Positions 24,843 to 33,082 of a stretch of 64,000 bases of DNA are shown one piece after another. The stretch covers positions 124,001 through 188,000 of the forward strand of contig NZ_JARXHY010000010.1 in the NCBI RefSeq assembly GCF_031127815.1. The letters are read 5' to 3'. Both the position numbers and the translations under genes were made by a program. The DNA is from Pelagicoccus sp. SDUM812003. GTDB taxonomy: Bacteria; Verrucomicrobiota; Verrucomicrobiia; Opitutales; Opitutaceae. The notes beneath the pieces are model-generated. The model searched no databases. It was not told the origin of the DNA and was given only the letters and a program-made list of their open reading frames with translations. Every line of letters starts with the position of its first letter. Position 1 is the stretch's first letter.

Positions 24843-26796
24843 CAAAATGCATGAGAATATATTAAGAATGGCGGTAACTTTGAAGTTGTCGGTATTTTTC
24901 GGGCTCGCACTGTCGATTTCTGCTTCGGTGGTTTTAACTGAATTGATCTTTTATTTTGGGTTCAGTTTTGATCTCGTTGTAGCTGTCTTTTGGATTACCT
25001 TTGGGGTTGGCGGTGCTATGTCTTATGGTGCCTTTAGGAAACTGAGAATATCGATTCCAAATGGTATGGAAATACTGACTCTATCTATTTTACTAGCAAT
25101 GTTCGTTTATTTGTATCGGTCACCAAATGAAGTTATTGTAGGTGGCCAAGATCCTTCGGTCTATTACGCGAAAGCAGTTGCATTGGTAGACTACGGCGAA
25201 TTGCACAAACCAATGAAGTCATGGGGAGTATTGAGCAGCTCCACGATTAATGAAACTGAAATACCGGCTTTACTAGGTCGTTATAATTATAGTTTTAATG
25301 GAATCATCCCCGAAGAACATGAAGGACAGTACTACCTAAAAAGTGACTTTTTGTCTGGTCCGGTGGTTTTACACGCAGTTCTTGGTAAGTTGAATAGGGA
25401 ACTGATAAGATATGGATCAGTTTTATATGCGGGAATGGCGTTTGCAGCATTTTATTTGCTTGTTAGGGAGTGTACAAATTTTTGGACCTCTTCTGTTGGT
25501 ACGGCGATCTTTATGTTAGTGCCATCGCAACTCTTTATTGGATTGTCTACTTTTTCTGAGATTCCAACGCAATTCCATTTACTGTTTCTTGTATTAGTGT
25601 GTAATTATGCTATTCGTGTGCGGGAGCAGGGACCGATCTTATTGATGACTACGCTCTTCTTAGCTGCTATGTCAATTGTTGCTATGCGTATCGACGGTTT
25701 TCTATATGTCTTGCCCTTTGCTTTGTGGCTTGTTGTCAGTGACTGTCTGCCAAGTAGGAGACTACAATTATTCCTATGGTCAATTGGAATTGTGTGCGTG
25801 CTTACGTTCATGAAGGAAAACCATGGATTGTACTTTTTCAGAATATATATCGAATTTCCTTTGATTAGATACCAGCGCGAACTCTCAGGCATCACTGTTG
25901 CACTTTTGTTCTTGCTTACTTTTAAAGAGTTGGGTCTTAAACGCTGGCTTAGCTACATCAAAACGATTCGGCCGATGTGGGGTGGAATTTTTGGTTTAGC
26001 AATTTTCATAATGCTTTATTATGTGCGGCCGAATGTGGAACCGTTTCATGAAAGGGAGGCTTTCGGCAGAATATTTCGTTCTTATCGAGAAAATACTCTT
26101 TTAAATGTTACCTACACTCTAAACTACGTATGTGTCTTGCTCGGTTTTGTAGGAGCCATGTATATGGTTAGAAAGGAAGTTAAGAGAGTGGAGCATTGTT
26201 CACTTCTTGCCTACCTTGGATGCTTTTTTGTATTTGCTGCACTTATGCTCTACAATACTACAGCGTCTCCGCAAATGTACTTTTCAGTTCGCAGGTTTTT
26301 GCCTATCGTCACCCCTGGACTCATTTTGATTGCCTTGTATCTTGTTCACCGGATGAGGTACAAATGGTTATCACGTTTCCTTCTAATACTGATGGTCTTA
26401 CTGCAAATGAGAATCTATGCTGGATCGGAATACAAAATTGAGATGGATGGTGCGGAACGGTCATTGAAAAATTTCTCACGACGCTATGGTAATGATAAAA
26501 TTATTGTAAGTGACCTCGATTATCGTCATGTTCTGTTCGCTCTAGTGTACGGAGGAAAAAACGAATTTATTCCAATTTCTGAAGCTGCTGGTAACAATTT
26601 GGAAACTGTAAAGAAGATTGGTCACGAGCTTGGAAATAAGCGTATATTGAGGGTAGAAAGAGACACTAGCGACGCAAACTTTGTATTTGAGTATGAACGA
26701 TTCGAAGAAAGATATGATAAATTGCCAAGACAAAGGCATAAATCTAGGGAACCATTGAGAGTAAGTGAAGCTGGCTCAAGCCAGCCTGGTCAATAG
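24832..26796 (+). CDS. Polytopic membrane protein, GT-C (GT39/GT83-like) glycosyltransferase candidate
   Basis: The start at 24832 follows a good Shine-Dalgarno (GAGGAG) and gives 654 residues. About a dozen hydrophobic helices are followed by a soluble C-terminal tail of about 110 residues. After the second or third helix there is a periplasmic-type loop, VGGQDPSVYYAKAVALVDYGEL, like the acidic first loop of PMT/ArnT-family transferases that use polyprenyl-phosphate sugars. The position behind a DPM1-like synthase and a flippase-like protein supports a role in adding a sugar outside the membrane. The family assignment is by pattern and context only. Two small inverted repeats, including GCTGGCT-CA-AGCCAGC at 26769-26784, lie at the 3' end. 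Confidence 0.65.
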   Translation: MQDSKMHENILRMAVTLKLSVFFGLALSISASVVLTELIFYFGFSFDLVVAVFWITFGVGGAMSYGAFRKLRISIPNGMEILTLSILLAMFVYLYRSPNEVIVGGQDPSVYYAKAVALVDYGELHKPMKSWGVLSSSTINETEIPALLGRYNYSFNGIIPEEHEGQYYLKSDFLSGPVVLHAVLGKLNRELIRYGSVLYAGMAFAAFYLLVRECTNFWTSSVGTAIFMLVPSQLFIGLSTFSEIPTQFHLLFLVLVCNYAIRVREQGPILLMTTLFLAAMSIVAMRIDGFLYVLPFALWLVVSDCLPSRRLQLFLWSIGIVCVLTFMKENHGLYFFRIYIEFPLIRYQRELSGITVALLFLLTFKELGLKRWLSYIKTIRPMWGGIFGLAIFIMLYYVRPNVEPFHEREAFGRIFRSYRENTLLNVTYTLNYVCVLLGFVGAMYMVRKEVKRVEHCSLLAYLGCFFVFAALMLYNTTASPQMYFSVRRFLPIVTPGLILIALYLVHRMRYKWLSRFLLILMVLLQMRIYAGSEYKIEMDGAERSLKNFSRRYGNDKIIVSDLDYRHVLFALVYGGKNEFIPISEAAGNNLETVKKIGHELGNKRILRVERDTSDANFVFEYERFEERYDKLPRQRHKSREPLRVSEAGSSQPGQ

Positions 26797-26857
26797 TAGA
26801 CCATGAATTGCATAAAAGCATATTTATTGAGCATGGGTGTTTTCGGATTATTAAAAA

Positions 26858-27871
26858 ATGCAAATATTTATTGAAACAACAGGTGAATCCAGAACGGTAG
26901 ATTTTGGAGGTGTCTACGATTTCAACGCTACCGATTCATACCGAGATACTGGAGTTGTTGCGATATCCCGAATCGTTAGGGAAATTCGGGAAGGTAAACC
27001 TTGGAAGCAAGCTGTGTTTGATGAGTTTGGTGTAGGTAGTTGGATAAGCGATATCATCACTTCCGATGCGAGGCATCGATTTTATACAGAAAGCCTAAGT
27101 TTGTGCGATCAGAGAGTATTAGATATCGGATCGGGATGGGGACAGATTGCAGCCCCTTTAACGAAAAAAAACGATCTGTTTTGCGTAGACTTGAGTTTAG
27201 ATAAACTAGTATTCACGCAGCTGATATCGAGAGTGGAAGGTGATTCTAGTCGGTTTTGTGGCATAGCTGCCGACATCGGTAAAATCCATTTTCAGGAAAA
27301 GTTTGATACTATCATACTTAATGGAGTTCTTGAGTGGATTCCTAAGTTTACCTTTAGTAGTAAAACCGTTCCCGAAGCTCAATACGATTTATTGCGACGG
27401 GCGAAGCAACAGCTCAAACCTGGAGGCCGCATCGTCATAGGTATTGAAAATAGGATAGGTTTAAAGTATTTATTGGGAGTGCCAGATGACCATATTGGTC
27501 GCCCGAATCTGTTAAATTTGGATTGGGAGACAGTTGTTAAAATTTCTGAAGATCAAAACGTTGAACCGCCGAGAGTTAGAACAATGACAATGAATGAGTA
27601 TGAAGATCTGCTGAAGAAGGTTGGTTTTCTTCCCATAGAGTTTTATTGTGCATTCCCTGATTACAAAATCCCTGAACGTGTCATAAGTGTTAACGATAGT
27701 GAGGGGTTAACTAATTTCGCTCTGAATGAAACCGTACCAAACGAGCGGTCGGGTTATGATGGTGCAAGTATAGATATAAATAGGGAGCTCAAATCCCATT
27801 ATCGCACATTTGCTCGAATGGGGGTATTAAAGTACTTCTCACCTAGTTATTATATAGTTGCTTTCGCGTGA
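26858..27871 (+). CDS. Class I SAM-dependent methyltransferase, partner of the kinase-coiled coil protein
   Basis: This 337-residue protein has a Rossmann methyltransferase core: motif I VLDIGSGWGQIAAPL (about residues 87-101), the acidic end of strand beta2 (FCVDLSLDKL), motif IV-like FDTIILNGVLEWIP and the post-core LRRAKQQLKPGGRIVIGIENR. An N-terminal region of about 80 residues and a C-terminal part (NEYEDLLKKVGF) complete it. Its stop overlaps the GTG start of the following kinase-coiled coil-GT2 gene by 4 nt, so the two proteins are made together. In E. coli O8/O9a, methyltransferase and kinase domains are fused in WbdD, which ends chain growth by adding a methyl-phosphate or methyl cap. 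A similar capping role is inferred here. Confidence 0.85.
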   Translation: MQIFIETTGESRTVDFGGVYDFNATDSYRDTGVVAISRIVREIREGKPWKQAVFDEFGVGSWISDIITSDARHRFYTESLSLCDQRVLDIGSGWGQIAAPLTKKNDLFCVDLSLDKLVFTQLISRVEGDSSRFCGIAADIGKIHFQEKFDTIILNGVLEWIPKFTFSSKTVPEAQYDLLRRAKQQLKPGGRIVIGIENRIGLKYLLGVPDDHIGRPNLLNLDWETVVKISEDQNVEPPRVRTMTMNEYEDLLKKVGFLPIEFYCAFPDYKIPERVISVNDSEGLTNFALNETVPNERSGYDGASIDINRELKSHYRTFARMGVLKYFSPSYYIVAFA

Positions 27872-30780
27872 AAACGTTAAAAGAGGAAGTTGATTTTTGG
27901 ATTGAGTCTAATGAACTCTTACGTGGTAAACAATGTGTTCAATTTGAACCTATAAAAACCAAGACTTTTAAGTGCACCACAGACTGTGACGAAGTTTTAA
28001 CGATAAAAGAAGTAACTGATCTTACCTCGAGGTTTCCAGATATCGAAAGACTGTATAGTAGGTTTGCTGACTTCGTTCAGAGGCCCTTGGGAAGAATTAA
28101 TTTCAAGAATAAGGCATTACTCGTTTCAGAGTTTGTAGAAGGAACGTCTGTTAGTGATTTATATAAAGAAGGTGTTTTAACTCGAAATGATGTTGTAAAT
28201 GTGTTCCTAGGTTTGCTCGACAGGCTAGATGATGCATTGGAGTTTTCGACTTCTGAGAGTCGATTACGGGAAATAATTGAACTGGAGGAGTCGTTGCATA
28301 CCCTCGTAGAGTCAGGCCTTTTGATTAGTTTTGAAGTCACTTCGGTTGTGAGTGCACTTAAAGAGCTTATTGATGAGGAAGAGCCAATGGTCCGATTTTC
28401 ACCAGGAGACCTAATCGCACAAAATATAATAATAAGACCGAATGGCGAACCTTGTTTAATTGATTTAGAGTATACACGCTATACACATTTTTATAAAGAA
28501 GATACACTGCGGTTTGTTTCGTTCTCTAATATTGATTTCGATAGGGAAAATTTAATTGATAGAGTAAAGGAAAGGCCGAGTGACGCTACCTGCCTTTATA
28601 TGTGGTTAAAACAGATATCGTTAGAAGCTCTACGACTTCAGAAGAGTACGTTTGGCCCGGTATTTGGACACAACCTTTCGAAGATTTACGATGTTTTGAA
28701 TAAGAACGGTTTCTTATCAAAATTAGGGTGTATGTGGCAGGGGATTGGGTATCTAAAATCTGTTGCCTGTCGATTGGAAGAGGAAAATAGGAACTTAACA
28801 GATATCCGAGAAAAACAATTGTCAGAAAAAGATTTCCTCTATCGGAATGAGATTGACCGTATAAGCGCAGAACGAGATCAATTGCTTGATAGAAAAGATA
28901 AAGCTTACCAGGAAGAGATCGAGAGGATTATAAAGGAACGAGATTGTTTACTTACGAAGAAAGATGAGGCTTATACGACTGAGATCGAACGAATTGGAGC
29001 TGAGCGAGATAGGCTGTTATTAGACAAGGACATTAGCTATCGGAATGAAATAGATAGAATAATACAAGAAAGAGAACAACTGTTATCAGAGAAGGATAAG
29101 TTATACCAATTGGAAATAAAGAGAATTTCTCTCGAACGTGAGAAACTCCTCTTAGATAAAGATCAAGCTTACCAAATTGAGATTAAAAGGCTCACAGATG
29201 AAAGGGAAGAGTTGTTGCTCAGTAAGGATGAAGATTATCAAGCAGAGATTAAACGGATCGGGGTTGAGCGCGATAGCATGTTAGCCGACAAAGATCGCGC
29301 ATTTCGAGAAGAGATAGACAGACTGGTTAAGGAACGTGACAGTCTACTTCAGGATAAGGACAGTGTCTATCAAGGAGAGATCGTGAGGATTCGCGACTTG
29401 CATGCAGAGGAAACGAAGACACTTCAAAGATTAAAGGCAGCAGAACTCGACGCGGTAACAATACAATTTAAAGCCGAGAGACAGCAAATAATAGAACACT
29501 TTGAAAGTCTATTGCCAGAAATTCTTGTAATTGTTGTAGACTATAATGGAGCTCACTACTTGGATAAATTGTTTCTGGCTCTCAAAAGGCAAACTTTTAA
29601 ACGATTTCGTATCTCGTTGGTCGTAAATGGCGATTATCAATCATGCGAAAAGATTGCATTATGTCACAGGGATAGTCTACGCATCGATTTGATAGTCCCT
29701 GAGAGAAACGTTGGTTTTGCAAGTGGTAATAATTTGGCTTACCGCAATAGCAGCGAGGAGTTTGTCGCACTGCTTAACAATGACACAATACCGGAAGATA
29801 ACTGGTTATATGAATTGTACCGAGAGATTATGATTTCACCGGATATTGCGGCCGTAAACTCAAAGATACTTTTTAATAGCAAATATGCTGAATTGCGTAT
29901 CACAAGTCCTACTTTTACTCCAAGTGAGATTGGGTTGTCGAAGGACTCACGAGAGTTAGGTGTTTTTATCTCTATTGAAGATGAAGACGGCAAACCAGTT
30001 AAGGTTTTTTCTAAAGGGGGACTTCACGACAAAGAAGTGGTAGAAGGAAGGGAATTCCGTTGGACTAATGGAGAAGCGACGATATGGATACCAGCAAATT
30101 CCCATTCAATAAACTTGTATTTGCGTACTAATCCTCAACTTTTTGACTCCGTCGTACAGTTGAAATCAGGAGACCTATCAATTGATGTTGTTATGGACGA
30201 GCAAGAAAAGCGATTGAGTCTTTCTGAATTGCTGAGGGATAATTTCTTTGATGTAATTAATAATGCCGGGTCCTATATTAAGAACGAGCGAGAGGTTGGA
30301 GATATCGGTATTTTTGAAAAGGATATAGGACAGTATAATGACTCTAGAAATGTGGATTCAGTTTGCGGATGTTCAATACTGCTAAGACGAAGAGCGGTTG
30401 GAGAAGATATTTTCCCCAATTCTTTTTTTGCGTATTTTGAAGACACCGATTTAAGTTGGAGGCTACGAAAGCAAGGATTCCGCTTGAGGTATACTCCTAG
30501 GAGTGTAGTTCGACATATTCATGGAGGCTCTGCTGGAGAGAGAAGTCCATTCTTTAATTATCATGTATACCGTAATTACCGTTGGTTGCTGGTTCGAAAT
30601 TGTACTAGTTACGTCAGAATTCTTTATCTTATTTTCAAAGAGTTAAGAGACTATTTTATTCCAGTAGGAGGGCTATCTCCAAAATATAATAGCGTAAAAT
30701 TGAAAAAAGATACGATTCGAGGTATGTTTAAATACCTGTTTCAGCGTTTGTTTGGTAAAAATGAGAATTGGAATTTATAA
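27868..30780 (+). CDS. Kinase-like / 22-residue-repeat coiled coil / GT2 glycosyltransferase fusion (WbdD-like)
   Basis: This 970-residue protein has three parts. Residues 1-300 resemble a protein-kinase/aminoglycoside-phosphotransferase fold: the hinge-like LLVSEFVEGTS, catalytic loop PGDLIAQNIII (Asp181, Asn186) and metal-site strand CLIDLEY (Asp199). Residues about 300-545 are a long charged coiled coil containing eight exact 22-residue repeats (325-500). Residues 551-970 are a GT2 rhamnosyltransferase-type domain (VVDYNG, NVGFASGNN, LLNNDTIP, FAYFEDTDLSWR), split between SKILF (665-669) and CGCSILLRR (833-841) by a beta-rich 163-residue segment. Methyltransferase, kinase and coiled coil in this order recall WbdD, the chain terminator and length ruler of E. 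coli O8/O9a. The GT2 fused at the far end is the novelty. It starts with GTG, overlaps the methyltransferase by 4 nt and the next GT4 gene by 20 nt. Confidence 0.85.
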   Translation: MKTLKEEVDFWIESNELLRGKQCVQFEPIKTKTFKCTTDCDEVLTIKEVTDLTSRFPDIERLYSRFADFVQRPLGRINFKNKALLVSEFVEGTSVSDLYKEGVLTRNDVVNVFLGLLDRLDDALEFSTSESRLREIIELEESLHTLVESGLLISFEVTSVVSALKELIDEEEPMVRFSPGDLIAQNIIIRPNGEPCLIDLEYTRYTHFYKEDTLRFVSFSNIDFDRENLIDRVKERPSDATCLYMWLKQISLEALRLQKSTFGPVFGHNLSKIYDVLNKNGFLSKLGCMWQGIGYLKSVACRLEEENRNLTDIREKQLSEKDFLYRNEIDRISAERDQLLDRKDKAYQEEIERIIKERDCLLTKKDEAYTTEIERIGAERDRLLLDKDISYRNEIDRIIQEREQLLSEKDKLYQLEIKRISLEREKLLLDKDQAYQIEIKRLTDEREELLLSKDEDYQAEIKRIGVERDSMLADKDRAFREEIDRLVKERDSLLQDKDSVYQGEIVRIRDLHAEETKTLQRLKAAELDAVTIQFKAERQQIIEHFESLLPEILVIVVDYNGAHYLDKLFLALKRQTFKRFRISLVVNGDYQSCEKIALCHRDSLRIDLIVPERNVGFASGNNLAYRNSSEEFVALLNNDTIPEDNWLYELYREIMISPDIAAVNSKILFNSKYAELRITSPTFTPSEIGLSKDSRELGVFISIEDEDGKPVKVFSKGGLHDKEVVEGREFRWTNGEATIWIPANSHSINLYLRTNPQLFDSVVQLKSGDLSIDVVMDEQEKRLSLSELLRDNFFDVINNAGSYIKNEREVGDIGIFEKDIGQYNDSRNVDSVCGCSILLRRRAVGEDIFPNSFFAYFEDTDLSWRLRKQGFRLRYTPRSVVRHIHGGSAGERSPFFNYHVYRNYRWLLVRNCTSYVRILYLIFKELRDYFIPVGGLSPKYNSVKLKKDTIRGMFKYLFQRLFGKNENWNL
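28840..29367 (+). repeat. Eight in-frame 66-bp repeats coding the coiled-coil rod
   Basis: Residues 325-500 of the fusion protein repeat every 22 residues without exception: an aromatic residue (Y325, 347, 369, 391, 413, 435, 457, F479, Y501), then an EI-x-RI-type helix, then ER-D/E-x-LL at 335, 357, 379, 401, 423, 445, 467 and 489, then a KD pair. Twenty-two equals two hendecads, which suits a nearly straight or right-handed coiled coil. The DNA copies have diverged, so the array is not recent, but it could still change by unequal recombination. Confidence 0.93.
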
Positions 30781-32269
30781 TAGATACTGGACTACGCTTG
30801 GAGGGGGAGAGAGGCATGTAGGTTCTATGATTGATGCGGTATTTAGCGGATCGGAAGTAGACTTGATATCTGTAAAACCCTTTGATCTAGAATCTCTTCG
30901 AGAGAAGCTATCACTTAAATTATGCAATTGCAGAGTGGTTGTTTGGCCCGATTTATCTGATAATGCTTTGGTCGCGAGGACTTGCGATTATGATCTATTC
31001 GTCAATGCAACCTATTGCTCTAGTCTGTACAGCCTAGCTACGCATTCTGTGTACTTTACTTTCTTTCCCCATAAAAGAATAAGGCAGGTTAAGTCTAAGT
31101 TTAACATTCCTAGAGCTATTGTTATAAGTGGTTCATACGAAAAAGAAGCGGATGGTCTCATGTGGACGTATCCCAAGTCTCGATGGACGTTCAATACTTT
31201 TAGAAAGGAGCTACGAATTCCCTTTAGAAGAATTAATCCAAACGCGAACCGAGATGAGCGGATTGTAGTTCGAAGTAGCGGGTGCCTTGTTGTAAAGGCT
31301 GATTTGGATGAGTTAATAATACGTGGTGTCAAACCATTCATTTCATCTATAACGATTGAATTCCCGAGCTACGAACCGGGAGTTAGTGACCGTAGGATAC
31401 TTGGAGCACCAGTTGATATGAATCTTCTTTGCGAATCAGGAGGTTTTCGGGAGGATGACGTTAACATTGTTAAACTTTTTAAGGCCGATTTTGTTAGATC
31501 TTATGATACTATAATTGCAAATTCGGAATATACCCGCCATTGGATTAAGAAACGTTGGAGGAGAAGTGCCTCGATACTGACGCCAGAGATCAACTCGCCG
31601 AATAGTTCTCGCCAGGAAAAAGAGAAACGGATCATTAGTGTTGGTCGTTTTTTTCCTGAAAGAGTAGGATCACACAACAAGAAGCAAGATGTCCTTATAC
31701 GTGCCTTTCGTACGCTTTGTGAACTCAAAGAGGTACGAGACCACTGGGTTCTGACCTTAGTAGGAACTATGATGAAGGCTCCGGAAGATGTGCTCTATTT
31801 GAAAGAACTACGACATCTAGCGGAGGGTTTACCTGTCGAGTTTCATGTAGACGTAGATAGGTCTGTTTTAAATACTCTCTATCAGAAGTCCTATCTTTTT
31901 TGGCAGGCAACTGGATATGGGGAAAGTATGAAAAGCCCAGAGCTCTTCGAACACTTCGGTATTACAACCTGTGAATCAATGAGTTATGGGTGTATTCCCG
32001 TTGTATATGATGCAGGTGGCCAGAGAGAAATCGTGGAGACTGGCACAAACGGTTTTCGATTCAGATCGATTGATGAACTTTGTGAACAGTCCCAACGAGT
32101 TATTGAGTTGTATCGTAAACCTGAGTCAGTGCGTATAGCGAATGAGGCGAGAGAAACGGCTCTTAGGTATGAACGTTTAGATTCGGGTGTTGTCGAAAAA
32201 TTGAAGAAGATTATAGAAAGCAACGATCAAGATAGACTAGGAAAGGGGGACGAAGTCTCTATACCTTGA
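30761..32269 (+). CDS. GT4-family glycosyltransferase with inserted beta-rich segment
   Basis: From the ATG at 30761 (MRIGIYNRYWTTLGGGERH) the protein has 502 residues. The N-terminal GT-B Rossmann domain opens with a GGGERH donor-loop motif; the C-terminal domain has IISVGRFFPERVGSHNKKQDVLIRAF and the acceptor/donor motif SPELFEHFGITTCESMSYGCIPVV, whose E-x7-E type glutamates are typical of GT4. About 100 residues between roughly 125 and 230 (containing IVVRSSGCLVVKAD and PSYEPGVSDRRILG) interrupt the first domain and do not look like GT4. The same P...DRR-x-LG pattern occurs in the inserts of the two GT2 enzymes of this locus. The gene overlaps the preceding stop by 20 nt, and its end overlaps the convergent methyltransferase gene by 11 nt. 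Confidence 0.85.
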   Translation: MRIGIYNRYWTTLGGGERHVGSMIDAVFSGSEVDLISVKPFDLESLREKLSLKLCNCRVVVWPDLSDNALVARTCDYDLFVNATYCSSLYSLATHSVYFTFFPHKRIRQVKSKFNIPRAIVISGSYEKEADGLMWTYPKSRWTFNTFRKELRIPFRRINPNANRDERIVVRSSGCLVVKADLDELIIRGVKPFISSITIEFPSYEPGVSDRRILGAPVDMNLLCESGGFREDDVNIVKLFKADFVRSYDTIIANSEYTRHWIKKRWRRSASILTPEINSPNSSRQEKEKRIISVGRFFPERVGSHNKKQDVLIRAFRTLCELKEVRDHWVLTLVGTMMKAPEDVLYLKELRHLAEGLPVEFHVDVDRSVLNTLYQKSYLFWQATGYGESMKSPELFEHFGITTCESMSYGCIPVVYDAGGQREIVETGTNGFRFRSIDELCEQSQRVIELYRKPESVRIANEARETALRYERLDSGVVEKLKKIIESNDQDRLGKGDEVSIP

Positions 32270-33041
32270 TTGCTTCAAATAGCAAGCCATTGTTACCAAG
32301 TATTCCCTGTTCTGGTGAATACAATTTGTACATGTTCGTATGGAAGCCAATTGCAGATAGTTTACACAGCATCTCTATAGAGAAAATTGTGTAAACTAGT
32401 ACGCCTTCTGGTCTGATTGGGTCATGATGATAGATAGGTTCAGAAAAGTGGTATATGGAATTGTCGGGTTTTAACTCTGCTCGAATATCGTCAAGGAAGC
32501 CTCCTTTGTGAAATGGAACAGTAAAGATGTGTCGTCCATCTTTTTTCAATACGCGGTAAACTTCTTTATGTGCTAGGTAAGGGTTCGGAATGTGTTCCCA
32601 TACGTCTGTGGAAAGTATGAGGTCGATGGAATCGTCTTCAAAGGATAGGTTCTGTGCGTCTTCGTTTCGGATTCCGTCGACTAGTTCGCCTGATGCAAAT
32701 TGAGGCCCGTAGTATTCTGAACAAGTGTAGTCTTTGTGCGCCTTCAACTTTTCGTGTATTGGTCCTTTTGCCTCTGTATTATAAATAGAAAGGGTTGTGC
32801 TGTTAATTAATTCTGTTATTGATTGATCGTATACTTTGCCTATTCCAACGCCCACTTGGCGCTGACGATTCGTTGAACCGCACTCTTCGCATATCCCGCT
32901 CTCTCGGAAGTTCTCTGTCCAATTGCTAAAGACGACGTACTTTTCACAGATTGGGCATGTTCCTGATGTTTTGTTCAGGGTAAGAGCAGACTTTTCAATA
33001 TCGGTGATCACAGTGTCTGCTAAAGGGTAGATTTTATTCAT
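32259..33041 (-). CDS. SAM methyltransferase with N-terminal zinc ribbon
   Basis: This 260-residue protein begins with a likely zinc ribbon, CPIC (about residues 29-32) and CEEC (51-54). It continues with a class I methyltransferase core: a divergent motif I region (SIYNTEAKGPIHEKL, SEYYG), the DIVLSTDVWEHIP-type motif (DLILSTDVWEHIPNP) and the post-core VYRVLKKDGRHIFTVPFHKGG. Proteins of this kind modify sugars or lipid-linked intermediates in polysaccharide loci. It is the last gene of the wzm-wzt minus-strand operon, 41 nt after wzt. Its 3' end overlaps the convergent GT4 gene by 11 nt. Confidence 0.85.
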   Translation of the reverse strand: MNKIYPLADTVITDIEKSALTLNKTSGTCPICEKYVVFSNWTENFRESGICEECGSTNRQRQVGVGIGKVYDQSITELINSTTLSIYNTEAKGPIHEKLKAHKDYTCSEYYGPQFASGELVDGIRNEDAQNLSFEDDSIDLILSTDVWEHIPNPYLAHKEVYRVLKKDGRHIFTVPFHKGGFLDDIRAELKPDNSIYHFSEPIYHHDPIRPEGVLVYTIFSIEMLCKLSAIGFHTNMYKLYSPEQGILGNNGLLFEAIKV

Positions 33042-33082
33042 TTTTAGAGAAAAAATTTAGACTATGGAGTCCTTAGGCGTCT

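Noticed and set aside
28840-29367. CRISPR array or DNA-level minisatellite
   Set aside because: The 66-bp period codes a protein repeat in frame, the DNA copies are diverged and there are no spacers.
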